A stretch of 45,580 nucleotides of DNA from Phenylobacterium sp. (GTDB lineage Bacteria > Pseudomonadota > Alphaproteobacteria > Caulobacterales > Caulobacteraceae). Both the position numbers and the translations under genes were made by a program. Under the pieces are notes generated by a model. It searched no databases. It worked only from the letters and a program-made list of their open reading frames with translations, and was not told the origin of the DNA. The stretch lies in the NCBI RefSeq assembly GCF_030697925.1, contig NZ_JAUYOJ010000150.1, positions 1-45,580 on the forward strand, in the 5' to 3' direction. Shown here one piece after another: positions 17,556 through 26,337 of this stretch (position 1 is its first letter; each line of letters starts with the position of its first letter).

Positions 17556-19847
17556 ATGATCCGTTCCCTGTTCCTGGCCACCCTGCTGATCGCTGCTCCC
17601 GCCGCGGCCGCCGAGCGTGTTTCGATGATCCCTGCGCCGGCTAGCGAGGCGCCGGCCGGGGGTTCCTTCCACCTGACCTCGCGGACCGTGATCTCCGTCG
17701 AGGCGGGCGATGCGCGCGCCCGGGCCTCCGCTCAGTTCCTGGCCGACCTGCTCCAGCGGACCCGGGGGCTGAAACTGGCCGTCGGAACGGCGAAAGCGGG
17801 CGAGCCTGCCATCCGCCTGGCCGGGGGCGAGGGGACCGGCGAGGGCTACAAGGTGACGGTGTCGCCGGACGGGATCGCCGTCACGGGCTCCGGCGAGGCC
17901 GGCCTGTTCTATGGCGCCGTCACCGTCTGGCAGCTCGCCACCCAGGTTCCCGGCAAGGGTGCGGTCGAGATTCCGGCCGTGACCTTAGACGATGCGCCCC
18001 GCTTCGCCTGGCGCGGGCTGATGCTGGACTCCGCGCGCCATTTCCAGAGCATCGAGTTCATCAAGGGCCTCATCGACCAGATGGCCCTGCTCAAGCTGAA
18101 CACGCTGCAATGGCACCTGACCGACGACCAGGCCTGGCGGCTGGAGATCCGGAAGTATCCAAGGCTGACGGAGGTTGGCGCCTGGCGGGTTCCGGCCGGA
18201 CCGGCGGCGGCTGCCGATATCGATCCGAAGACCGGCAAGCCGCGCGTCATCGGCGGCTTCTACACCCAAGCCCAGGTCCGCGAACTGGTGGCCTACGCCG
18301 CCGCTCGCCAGGTGACCATCGTGCCGGAGATCGAGATGCCGGGGCACGCCCTGGCGCCGATCCTGGCCTATCCACAGCTGGGGTCCGCGCCGGTTCCGAC
18401 CGACAACATTTCCGGCGACTGGGGGGTCTTCCCCTATCTCTACAATGTGGAGGAGCCGACCTTCGCATTCCTGGAGGACGTGCTGGCCGAGGTGACGGAG
18501 CTGTTTCCCAGCCGCTACATCCATGTGGGCGGCGACGAGGCGGTGAAGGACCAGTGGCGGTCCAGCGCCGCGGTCCAGGCCCGGATGAAGGCCCTGCACA
18601 TCGGCAGCGAGGCCCAGCTCCAGGGCTGGTTCATTTCACGGATCGAACAGGTGCTGAACGCGCGGGGCCGCCGGCTGATCGGCTGGGACGAGATTCTCGA
18701 GGGCGGGGTGGCCAAGGGCGCCACCATCACCACCTGGCGCGGCATCGACGGAGCGGTAGTCGCCGCCAAGCTGGGCCACGATGCGGTCCTGTCGCCGGCG
18801 CCGACCCTTTATCTCGACAACCGCCAGAGCGCCTCGCCCGATGAGCCGCCGGGCCGCGGATACGTTGTCTCGCTGAAGACGGTCTACGACTTCGACCCCA
18901 TGCCGGCCGCGCTCGACGATGACGAGCGTCCTCACATCCTGGGCGTCCAGGCCAACCTCTGGACCGAACATGTGCGCACCGAGGAGCGGGCGGCCATGAT
19001 GCTGTTCCCCCGCGCCGCGGCCCTGGCCGAGATCGCCTGGTCGCCGGCCGCCCGGCGCGACTGGGCCGGGTTCGCCGACCGCCTGCCGGCCCAGTTGGGA
19101 CGCTATCGAACCCTGGGCCAGACCTTTGACGAGACGCCGCTGAAGGTGCGCGGTCTGGGGGACCCCTCCGGGGACGGCGCCCGGCTGGCGCTGCTGGGCG
19201 CCGACGACCTGGGCGAGATCCGCTACACCCTGGACGGCTCGGCGCCGACCGCGGCCTCGCCGGTCTATGCCGCGCCGCTCGACGTCAAGCTGGGGGCGAC
19301 CGTCCGCGCCCAGGCCTATCGCGCCGGACAGGCCCTGGCGCCGGCCTCGGCGATCGAGGTCGACGCCCGCTCGATCCGTACACGGAGGAGCCAGGAGCTG
19401 AAGTCCTGCGCCGAGAACATCCTGCTGAACCTCGAGGACGACGCGCCGATACGCGGCGAGCGCGCCCGGTTCCTCATCGACGTTCTGGCGCCTTGCTGGA
19501 TCTACGAGGGCGCGAACCTCGCCGGCCTGTCGCGGATCGAGGTCGCCGTGGGCCAGCTGCCGTTCAATTTCCAGATCGGCAAGGACATCGAGAAGATCGC
19601 CTTCCGCCCGCCGGCCACGCCGCAGGGCGAGTTGGAGGTGCGGCAGGGGTCCTGCCGAGGGCCGGTGGTCGCGATCCTGCCATTGGCGCCGGCGGCGAAG
19701 TCCCAGGGCGTGACGGTCCTCTCCGGCGAGATCAAGGGGGAGGCCGGTCCGCGCGATCTGTGCTTCACCTTCACCCAGAAGGCGGTGGCGCCGATGTGGG
19801 CGGTTGACCGCGTCACCCTGGTCGCGGAGGCGCCCCGTGGCCGCTGA
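17556..19847 (+). CDS. GH20 beta-N-acetylhexosaminidase
   Basis: A 763-residue exported enzyme that removes GlcNAc from the non-reducing end of chitooligosaccharides. The signal peptide is MIRSLFLATLLIAAPAAAA. A GH20b-type N-domain follows, then the TIM barrel (FAWRGLMLDSARHF, LNTLQWHLTDDQAWRLEI, VPEIEMPGHALA). The catalytic Asp-Glu pair is Asp327/Glu328 in HVGGDEAVKDQW, and a chitobiase-like C-terminal domain covers roughly residues 520-610, followed by about 150 further residues. No good Shine-Dalgarno is seen; the leader is taken up by the terminator. The enzyme supplies monomers to the PTS encoded downstream. Confidence 0.94.
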   Translation: MIRSLFLATLLIAAPAAAAERVSMIPAPASEAPAGGSFHLTSRTVISVEAGDARARASAQFLADLLQRTRGLKLAVGTAKAGEPAIRLAGGEGTGEGYKVTVSPDGIAVTGSGEAGLFYGAVTVWQLATQVPGKGAVEIPAVTLDDAPRFAWRGLMLDSARHFQSIEFIKGLIDQMALLKLNTLQWHLTDDQAWRLEIRKYPRLTEVGAWRVPAGPAAAADIDPKTGKPRVIGGFYTQAQVRELVAYAAARQVTIVPEIEMPGHALAPILAYPQLGSAPVPTDNISGDWGVFPYLYNVEEPTFAFLEDVLAEVTELFPSRYIHVGGDEAVKDQWRSSAAVQARMKALHIGSEAQLQGWFISRIEQVLNARGRRLIGWDEILEGGVAKGATITTWRGIDGAVVAAKLGHDAVLSPAPTLYLDNRQSASPDEPPGRGYVVSLKTVYDFDPMPAALDDDERPHILGVQANLWTEHVRTEERAAMMLFPRAAALAEIAWSPAARRDWAGFADRLPAQLGRYRTLGQTFDETPLKVRGLGDPSGDGARLALLGADDLGEIRYTLDGSAPTAASPVYAAPLDVKLGATVRAQAYRAGQALAPASAIEVDARSIRTRRSQELKSCAENILLNLEDDAPIRGERARFLIDVLAPCWIYEGANLAGLSRIEVAVGQLPFNFQIGKDIEKIAFRPPATPQGELEVRQGSCRGPVVAILPLAPAAKSQGVTVLSGEIKGEAGPRDLCFTFTQKAVAPMWAVDRVTLVAEAPRGR

Positions 19848-22338
19848 TCTCGTCCTGCTCTCGCCCATGGCCGGCTGGGCGGCCGTCCTGGACGAGGTCC
19901 CCGATCCGGTCTTTGCCGAGCGGATGCTGGGCGACGGCCTCGCTATCGAACCCACCGAGGGCGTTCTATGGGCGCCCTGCGACGCGACGGTGATCTCCGT
20001 CCACGCCGCACGCCACGCCGTCACCCTGCGGGCGGCCGGCGGGGTGGAGATCCTGATCCACATCGGGCTGGAGACCGTCGCCCTGGGCGGCGAGGGCTTC
20101 GAGGTCCATGTGGCCGACGGCCAGGCCGTCACCGCCGGCCAGCGCCTGATCGGCTTCGATCTCGACCTGCTGGCGCGGCGGGCCAAGAGCCTAACCTCGC
20201 CCATGGTGATCACCGACCTGGCCGGCCACACGATGGACCTGCGCCAGGCGGGCCGCCTGGTCGCGGCGGGCGAGCCGGTGATCGAGCTCACGTGGGGCGA
20301 GACCGCGGCCCAGGACATCGCGCCCGTCGCCGGACCGACCGTGGAGCGGCGGCTGGTCATTCCGATGATCCATGGCCTGCACGCCCGCCCGGCCGCCCGG
20401 GTGGCGGAACTCGCCAAGTCCTTTCCGGCGGAGATCTCGCTGGCCACCGTCGGTCGCCGGGCGAACGCCAAGAGCCCGGTGGGCCTGATGACGCTTGGCC
20501 TGCGACACGGCGACGCCGTCTTGCTCTCGGCGACGGGCGAGCAAGCCCAGGCGGCGGTCGCCGCCGTGGCCGCCCTGATCGAGGGCGGCATGGGGGAGGG
20601 CGCGCCGATCGCGGTCGCGCCCGAGTCGCCGGAAACATCGGCGTCCGCTCTGGCCAGCCCCGCCCAGCTACGCGGGGTGATGGCCGCCCCGGGCCTGGCG
20701 GTGGGCAAGGCGGTGCGGCTGTTCCGCGCCGAGGTTCCGGTGATTGAAGCCGGGGCCGGCGCGGCCCATGAGGAGGCCGCCCTGTCGGCCGCGCTGGCGC
20801 AGGTGCGCGCGCGGATCGCGGTGATGGCCGGCGAGGGCGACAAGGCGCGCCGCTCGATCCTCGGCGCCCACGCGGCCTTCCTGGAGGATCCCGAACTGAC
20901 CGGACAGGCCCGCCGTCGGATCGGCGAGGGCAAGAGCGCCGGCTTCGCCTGGAAGGCGGCGATCGGCGACTATGTGGAGGCCCTTCGCGGCCTGCGCGAT
21001 CCCCGCATGGCCGAGCGCGTCGACGACCTGGTCGACCTGGAGCGCCGCGTGCTCCAGGTCCTGGCCGGGGAGGAGGACCGCGCCCTGGACCTGCCGTCCG
21101 GATCCATCCTGCTGGCCGTGGAGCTGCTGCCATCGCAGCTCATGGCGCTGGACGCCTCGCGCCTGGCCGGGATCTGCACCGCCAAGGGCGGTCCCACCAG
21201 CCATGTGGCGATCCTGGCCGCCGCCATGGGCGTGCCCTGCCTGGTGGCTGCCGGGCCGGCCGTGGCCGCGATCCGCGACGGGACCTGCCTGATCCTCGAC
21301 GCCGAGGCCGGCTCGCTGCAGGTGGCCCCGGCCGCTGCGGCGCTCGAGGCCGCCCAGACCGCGCTCGCCGCCCGCCACCAGCGCCGCGCGGCGGCCCGCG
21401 CCATGGCGCGAGAGGACTGCCGGATGGCCGATGGCACACGGATCGATGTGTTCGCCAACCTGGGCTCGCTCGGCGACGCCCAGGGCGCGCTCGCCGCCGG
21501 TGCGGAGGGCTGCGGCCTGCTGCGTACGGAGTTCCTGTTCCTCGAGCGGGAGACCGCCCCCGACGAGGACGAACAGGCCGCCCAGTACCGGGCCATCGCC
21601 GAGGCCCTGGAAGGCCGCCCGCTGATCGTGCGCCTGCTGGACGTGGGCGGCGACAAGTCGGCCGCCTACCTGCCCATCGCCGCCGAGGAGAACCCTGCGC
21701 TCGGCGTGCGTGGGGTGCGCGTCCTGCTGCGCCGGCCGCAGCTGTTGCGGACACAGCTCCGCGCCATCCTGCGCGGCGCGCCCGGCGCTAAGATCATGGC
21801 GCCCATGGTGGCGAGCCTAGCCGAGCTGAAGGCGGTTCGCGCCGCCCTGGACGAGGCCCGGCGCGATGTCGCCTTCGAGGGCCGGGTCGACCTGGGCGTG
21901 ATGATCGAGACCCCGGCGGCGGCGATGATCGCCGACCAGCTGGCGAGCGAGGCCGACTTCCTCTCGGTGGGGACTAACGATCTCACCCAATACACATTGG
22001 CCATGGACCGGGGGAATCCCGAGCTGGCCGCCGAGGTCGACGCCCTGCATCCGGCCGTCCTGCGCTTGATCGCGGCGGCGGCGAACGGCGGGCGCAAGCA
22101 CGCCCTGTGGACTGGGGTCTGCGGCGGCCTGGCCGGGGATGTGGCCGCCGCGCCGATCCTGATCGGCCTGGGGGTCACGGAACTTTCAATGCCCGGCGCC
22201 GCCATAGCCGAGGTCAAGTCGATGATCCGCACCCTGTCGCCCGGCGCCTGCCGCAAGCTCGCCGCCGAGGCGCTCGCCCAGGACTCGCCCCAGGCGGTGC
22301 GGGCGCTTTCCAACACCTTCCTCACCGGAGGCGCCTGA
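19837..22338 (+). CDS. PTS IIA-HPr-enzyme I fusion (GlcNAc PTS phosphoryl donor)
   Basis: An 833-residue cytoplasmic protein that carries phosphate from PEP to the GlcNAc permease. Start is GTG 19837, overlapping the hexosaminidase end by 11 bases and preceded by GGAGG. Domains in order: glucose-type IIA (His75 in ILIHIGLETV), HPr (His182 in HGLHARPA; a Ser in AKSPVGLM at the usual regulatory place), and enzyme I (His456 in GGPTSHVAIL, then GLLRTEFLFLER and SVGTNDLTQYTLAMDRGNPEL). All phosphorylation residues are present, so this one protein plus the permease could form a complete, self-contained PTS. Confidence 0.95.
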   Translation: MAADLVLLSPMAGWAAVLDEVPDPVFAERMLGDGLAIEPTEGVLWAPCDATVISVHAARHAVTLRAAGGVEILIHIGLETVALGGEGFEVHVADGQAVTAGQRLIGFDLDLLARRAKSLTSPMVITDLAGHTMDLRQAGRLVAAGEPVIELTWGETAAQDIAPVAGPTVERRLVIPMIHGLHARPAARVAELAKSFPAEISLATVGRRANAKSPVGLMTLGLRHGDAVLLSATGEQAQAAVAAVAALIEGGMGEGAPIAVAPESPETSASALASPAQLRGVMAAPGLAVGKAVRLFRAEVPVIEAGAGAAHEEAALSAALAQVRARIAVMAGEGDKARRSILGAHAAFLEDPELTGQARRRIGEGKSAGFAWKAAIGDYVEALRGLRDPRMAERVDDLVDLERRVLQVLAGEEDRALDLPSGSILLAVELLPSQLMALDASRLAGICTAKGGPTSHVAILAAAMGVPCLVAAGPAVAAIRDGTCLILDAEAGSLQVAPAAAALEAAQTALAARHQRRAAARAMAREDCRMADGTRIDVFANLGSLGDAQGALAAGAEGCGLLRTEFLFLERETAPDEDEQAAQYRAIAEALEGRPLIVRLLDVGGDKSAAYLPIAAEENPALGVRGVRVLLRRPQLLRTQLRAILRGAPGAKIMAPMVASLAELKAVRAALDEARRDVAFEGRVDLGVMIETPAAAMIADQLASEADFLSVGTNDLTQYTLAMDRGNPELAAEVDALHPAVLRLIAAAANGGRKHALWTGVCGGLAGDVAAAPILIGLGVTELSMPGAAIAEVKSMIRTLSPGACRKLAAEALAQDSPQAVRALSNTFLTGGA

Positions 22339-22339
22339 G

Positions 22340-24037
22340 ATGGCCTCGCCCCTCGAAAGCCTGCAGTCCCTGGGCCGCGCCCTGATGCTGCCCATCGCCG
22401 TCCTGCCGGTGGCGGGTCTTCTGCTGCGGCTCGGTCAGCCGGACTTGCTGAACATCGCCTTCGTGGCCGCCGCCGGTCAGGCGATCTTCGCCAATCTCGG
22501 CCTGCTGTTCGCCGCCGGCGTCGCGGTGGGCCTAGCCCGCGACAACAACGGGGCGGCGGGCCTGGCGGGAGTGGTCTGCTTCCTCATCGCGGTCGAGGGC
22601 GCACAGACCCTGCTGCATGTCCCGCCCGAGGCTCTCAAGGGCATGATCGGGGACGCCGTCGCCCTGGCCACGGCGGGCTTCAAGGAGAAGGCTGTCGCCA
22701 AGCTCAGCGTGCCGATCGGCATCCTCTCCGGGGTGATTGGCGGGCAGTTCTACAACCGGTTCTCCAACATCAAGCTGCCGGAATACCTGGCCTTCTTCGG
22801 CGGCCGGCGATTCGTGCCGATCGTGGCGGGCTTCGCTGGGCTCGGCCTCGCCGCCCTGGTGGGGTTCAGCTATGAGGCGGTGAATTCTGGGGTCGACGCC
22901 GCCAGCCGCGCCATCATCGGCTCAGGCGAGCTCGGCATGTTCGTCTACGGGGTGCTGAACCGGGCCCTGATCGTCACGGGCCTGCACCACATCCTCAACA
23001 ACATCGCCTGGTTCATCGTCGGCGATTATGGCGGCGCCACGGGCGATCTGAACCGGTTCTTCGCCGGCGACCCGAGCGCCGGGGTGTTCATGGCCGGCTT
23101 CTTCCCGGTGATGATGTTCGGCCTGCCGGCGGCCTGCCTGGCCATGTACCACGCCGCCCCGCAGGCGAGACGCAAGGCGGTGGGCGGGATGCTGGCCTCC
23201 ATGGCGCTGACCACCTTCCTCACCGGGGTGACCGAGCCGATCGAGTTCACCTTCATGTTCCTGGCGCCGGCGCTCTATGCCCTGCACGCCCTGCTCACCG
23301 GGCTGTCGTTCATCGTCATGGGGTTGCTAGACGTGAAGCTCGGCTTCGGCTTCTCGGCGGGCTTTTTCGACTACTTCCTGAACTACGGCAAAGCCACCAG
23401 ACCGCTGCTGCTGATCCCCGTCGGCCTGGCCTATTTCGCCCTCTATTACGGCCTCTTCCGCTGGGCGATCGTGCGCTTCGATCTGAAGACCCCCGGCCGC
23501 GAGGCCGAGGGCGAGGCGGTCGCCGCACCCATGGCCGGGGCCGGTGGAGGCCGGGGCGCCGACTTCGTGGCCGCGCTGGGCGGACCCGCGAACCTGGTCG
23601 GCGTCGACGCCTGCACCACGCGCCTGCGGCTGATCCTGGCCGATCCCAAGGCGGTGGACGAGGCGGCCCTGAAACGGCTCGGCTCCCGCGGCATGGTGCG
23701 GCCGTCCGAAAAGGCCCTGCAGGTGGTGCTGGGGCCCGCGGCCGACCAGGTCGCCGGCGAGATCCGCGCAGCTGTGGCGCGGGGCCTCGCGACGCCGCCG
23801 GCCGAGGCCGCGGACCCCGGTCCGTGGCTGAAGGCCCTGGGCGGGCGGGGCAACGTGCTCACGGCCGGGGCGGCGTCCAACCGGCTGTGGCTCGACCTGG
23901 CCGCCAAGGACCTGATCGACCGGGCGGCCCTCACCGCGCTGGGCGCCCGCGCCATCGTCGATCCCACGGCGGGAAGCCTGCAGCTCTTGCTGGCCTCCGA
24001 CGCCGCCGCGCTGGCGGAGGGGATCCGGGGCGGATAG
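22340..24037 (+). CDS. nagE: GlcNAc PTS permease IIC-IIB with a second, Cys-less IIB-like domain
   Basis: A 565-residue inner-membrane permease that imports and phosphorylates GlcNAc. Residues 1 to about 375 are the IIC membrane domain (ALMLPIAVLPVAGLLLRLG; GLHHILNNIAWFIVGDYGG; TGVTEPIEFTFMFLAPALY). The first IIB domain carries the phosphorylated Cys425 in VDACTTRLRL. A second IIB-like domain covers about residues 492-565, but the matching position is Ala512 (TAGAASNRLWL), so it cannot be phosphorylated. The gene follows the IIA-HPr-EI gene by one base, so it is translationally coupled. GlcNAc rather than glucose is inferred from the nag context. Confidence 0.93.
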   Translation: MASPLESLQSLGRALMLPIAVLPVAGLLLRLGQPDLLNIAFVAAAGQAIFANLGLLFAAGVAVGLARDNNGAAGLAGVVCFLIAVEGAQTLLHVPPEALKGMIGDAVALATAGFKEKAVAKLSVPIGILSGVIGGQFYNRFSNIKLPEYLAFFGGRRFVPIVAGFAGLGLAALVGFSYEAVNSGVDAASRAIIGSGELGMFVYGVLNRALIVTGLHHILNNIAWFIVGDYGGATGDLNRFFAGDPSAGVFMAGFFPVMMFGLPAACLAMYHAAPQARRKAVGGMLASMALTTFLTGVTEPIEFTFMFLAPALYALHALLTGLSFIVMGLLDVKLGFGFSAGFFDYFLNYGKATRPLLLIPVGLAYFALYYGLFRWAIVRFDLKTPGREAEGEAVAAPMAGAGGGRGADFVAALGGPANLVGVDACTTRLRLILADPKAVDEAALKRLGSRGMVRPSEKALQVVLGPAADQVAGEIRAAVARGLATPPAEAADPGPWLKALGGRGNVLTAGAASNRLWLDLAAKDLIDRAALTALGARAIVDPTAGSLQLLLASDAAALAEGIRGG

Positions 24038-24083
24038 CTCGACTCCCGGCCTTCTTGCGCCTGCCCCGAGATTCAACCTCAAG

Positions 24084-24099
24084 GGGAAGGGCGCTTCCC
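24084..24099 (+). other. small hairpin after the PTS operon
   Basis: GGGAAG-GGCG-CTTCCC, a 6-bp stem with a 4-nt loop located 46 bp after the permease stop. There is no T-run, so it may or may not end the operon transcript. Confidence 0.35.
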
Positions 24100-24104
24100 T
24101 CGTA

Positions 24105-24152
24105 GTTAATAATGATTAACGTGGCTGCACGCGGTGGCAGAATTTAGCCACC
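24105..24152. promoter_or_regulatory. two palindromes in the leader of the PEP-CTERM gene
   Basis: The 149-bp gap before the exoprotein is clearly richer in A and T than its surroundings. It holds GTTAAT-AATG-ATTAAC (24105-24120, perfect 6-bp arms) and GGTGGC-N8-GCCACC (24133-24152, perfect 6-bp arms). The first contains TTAA-N6-TTAA, one base short of the CtrA pattern TTAA-N7-TTAA. These look like regulator sites; the second could also form an mRNA hairpin, 34 bp before the start. Confidence 0.45.
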
Positions 24153-24186
24153 AGGGGTTCTCATTTTTCAACATTTGGGGGTTCTG

Positions 24187-25077
24187 ATGCAGCTTAGAGT
24201 CATGCTTGCCGCTACGACCATGCTGGCGGTCTTCGCGACGGCGGCGCCCGCGGCGGCGACCGTGGTCGAAAACACCGAACTGGGCTCGATCTCCGCCGGT
24301 TCGACCACCACCGACTCGACCGGGACCCGGTCGACCAATCCTGCTGCCGTCGGCTTCGGCGACGAGGCCTTCGCGTTCAACGAATGGCAGCAGCGCAACG
24401 TCCGCGGCAACGGCGTGGTCGGGATCACCACCGACTATGCCGACGCCAACGGCGGCAACGGCTCGATCTATTTCAGCACCGACGGGTCAGGCCCGTCGAA
24501 GGCCGACATGGAGTACTACTTCTCCCAGCCCCAGCTGCTGACGGACTTCACCGGCGCCAGCTATGACTGGTTCCGCGACAGCGCCTCGACCATCGGTCCG
24601 GCCCCGGCCCCGGCGTTTCGCCTGGCCGTGACCAACGCTCAAGGCGGTTTCGGCTACTTCGTCTTCGAGCCCTACCAGCAGTTGCCGGGGACGGTGCCGA
24701 CCGACTCCTGGCAGACCACCCTGATCGACACGACCACCTCGCGGTTCTGGGCCACCGGCTCGAACTTCGTGATCCCGCCGCCCGGCGGCGTGGGACCGCA
24801 CTGCCAGTCCTGCCTGCACAGCCTCTCGGATTGGTCGGCGGCCAACGCCGGCGCCAAGGTGATCGGTTTCTCGACCGGCGTCGGCTCCGGCTGGAGCCCC
24901 GGCACGTTCGTCGGCGCGGTCGACAATGTCAGCTTCAGCTTCGGCCAGACCACCTCGACCTTCGACTTCGAGGTCTCGGCGGTTCCCGAGCCGGCGACCT
25001 GGGCGATGATGATCTCGGGCTTCGGCCTGGCGGGCGTGGCGCTCCGCCGCCGCCGGACCGTGGCCCTGGCGGCCTGA
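24187..25077 (+). CDS. PEP-CTERM sorted exoprotein
   Basis: A 296-residue exported protein. Start 24187 (MQLRVMLAATTMLAVFATAAPAAA) follows a G-rich ribosome site and gives a clean signal peptide. The C-terminus has the sorting signal of PEP-CTERM proteins: VPEPATWAMMISGFGLAG, then a short helix end and RRRR. This signal is recognised by an exosortase, which is not in the window. The middle is rich in Ser, Thr and Gly with few charges and no recognised domain; a Cys pair lies in HCQSC. It is preceded by palindromes and probably has its own promoter. A link with chitin use is possible but only positional. Confidence 0.88.
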   Translation: MQLRVMLAATTMLAVFATAAPAAATVVENTELGSISAGSTTTDSTGTRSTNPAAVGFGDEAFAFNEWQQRNVRGNGVVGITTDYADANGGNGSIYFSTDGSGPSKADMEYYFSQPQLLTDFTGASYDWFRDSASTIGPAPAPAFRLAVTNAQGGFGYFVFEPYQQLPGTVPTDSWQTTLIDTTTSRFWATGSNFVIPPPGGVGPHCQSCLHSLSDWSAANAGAKVIGFSTGVGSGWSPGTFVGAVDNVSFSFGQTTSTFDFEVSAVPEPATWAMMISGFGLAGVALRRRRTVALAA

Positions 25078-25111
25078 TCGTCACGACACCGAAGGGCTGG
25101 GCGGGGGCGAC

Positions 25112-26263
25112 CTAGAAGCCGCGTTCGTCCAGCCAGCCGGTCACCGCGGCCGTGGCCTGCGGGAGCAGGTCCGGCCGCTCCATGTAGTAGTGGTCGGCGT
25201 CCTGGATATCGACATAGGTCTTGTCCGCCGAGGCAAGCGCGGCGAACAGCCGCCGCGCGTGGCTGGGCGTGCAGGCGAGGTCGGCGGTGTTGTTGATGGT
25301 CAGGGATGGGCAGGTGACGTTCGCCGCGTTCAGCACCCCATTGGCGCGGCTCTCATCATAGCTCCATTGCGACAGCCATGAGCGCAGGGTGGTGAACCGG
25401 CCCAGCCCCACCGGCCCGTCATTGGCGATGCGCGGCTCGCCCAGGTAGCAGGTGTGGGGCCGCCGGTCGGAGGGATCCTGGGTCGGGTCGGTCCAGCGCA
25501 CGTCGCACATGGTGCCGTAGACCACGAAAGGCCGCTCCATGTCGGGATCGCCGCCGGCCTTGAGCTCCGCCAGGGTCTGTTTCGCCCGCGCCGTGATGCG
25601 GCGGTTGCGGGCGATCTGGGCCGCGCGGAACCGGGCCACGAAGGCGTCGTCATAGGGCGGCTGGGCCGGGCAGTCGGGGCTGTAGATGTTCAGGCCCGGG
25701 TCGCGGTCGAAGGGCCGGTCCTCGTCCAGGATCGACGGATCGAGCCACTCGGTCATGGTCACCGAGCGGCTGATATGGGCGGCCAGCAGCAGCAGGCCGT
25801 TGGCCGGCTGGAGGTTCGCGCCGACCAGGTCCACCGGGTCGCCGGCCGGGGTGGCGGTGATGGTCGGGCGCTGGGCCTGGTCCTGGTAGAACATCGACAG
25901 CGAGCCGCCGCCGGACCAGCCGCCCAGCACCACCTTCTCGTAGCCGAACCGCTTCTTCAAATCGGCCACGCAGGCGCCCAGGTCCAGCACGCACTTCTCG
26001 AGGATCAGCGCCGTGTCGTTCCCCCGGTAACGGGTATTGCAATAGATGACGTGGCGGCCGGCGCGGGCCAGCGCGCTCACCAGCGGCAGGAACGAGCCGC
26101 CGCCGATCGGGTGGCTGAACAGGATGACGGTCTTGGACTCGCCCGTGTCCGGACGGATGCGCATGCACTCGACGAAGACCTGGCCCTCGGGACCGCCATA
26201 GGTCTCCTTCAGCCGGCTCTTCTCGGCATAGGAATAGCCGTAGGGCTCGCGGACGATCGCCAT
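25112..26263 (-). CDS. alpha/beta hydrolase
   Basis: A 383-residue cytoplasmic hydrolase. Start 26263 (MAIVREPYG) has a strong GGGAGGAA ribosome site 5 nt upstream; the open frame beyond it runs into the divergent promoter. The oxyanion region is FSHPIGGGSF, the nucleophile elbow is GGWSGGG (Ser117), and the late acid/His are likely in NTADLACTP and DADHYYMERPD. The Cys/Trp-rich middle insert is not familiar. The substrate is unknown; the divergent TetR gene suggests induction by a small molecule. Confidence 0.85.
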   Translation of the reverse strand: MAIVREPYGYSYAEKSRLKETYGGPEGQVFVECMRIRPDTGESKTVILFSHPIGGGSFLPLVSALARAGRHVIYCNTRYRGNDTALILEKCVLDLGACVADLKKRFGYEKVVLGGWSGGGSLSMFYQDQAQRPTITATPAGDPVDLVGANLQPANGLLLLAAHISRSVTMTEWLDPSILDEDRPFDRDPGLNIYSPDCPAQPPYDDAFVARFRAAQIARNRRITARAKQTLAELKAGGDPDMERPFVVYGTMCDVRWTDPTQDPSDRRPHTCYLGEPRIANDGPVGLGRFTTLRSWLSQWSYDESRANGVLNAANVTCPSLTINNTADLACTPSHARRLFAALASADKTYVDIQDADHYYMERPDLLPQATAAVTGWLDERGF

Positions 26264-26284
26264 CGGTTCCTCCCGTGCCCGCGC

Positions 26285-26336
26285 GCCAGTATTGCGGCGA
26301 GCTTCATTTTCTGATTTGAAAGTCAGGAATACTGGC
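26285..26336. promoter_or_regulatory. inverted repeat between the hydrolase and TetR genes
   Basis: GCCAGTATT (26285-26293) is repeated exactly in reverse complement as AATACTGGC (26328-26336), with 34 bp between. A smaller imperfect pair, CTGA/TCAG, lies inside at 26311-26326. The region is the whole divergent promoter, so these are likely operator sites for the TetR protein. Confidence 0.55.
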
Positions 26337-26337
26337 A

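Noticed and set aside
18636..20933. A 765-codon open frame on the minus strand across the hexosaminidase and PTS genes
   Set aside because: It lies wholly antisense to two clear genes; its protein is rich in Arg, Pro and Ser with no domain. High GC leaves antisense frames open.
24106..24119. CtrA binding site before the PEP-CTERM gene
   Set aside because: TTAA-N6-TTAA has one base less than the CtrA spacing of seven; kept only as a palindrome.
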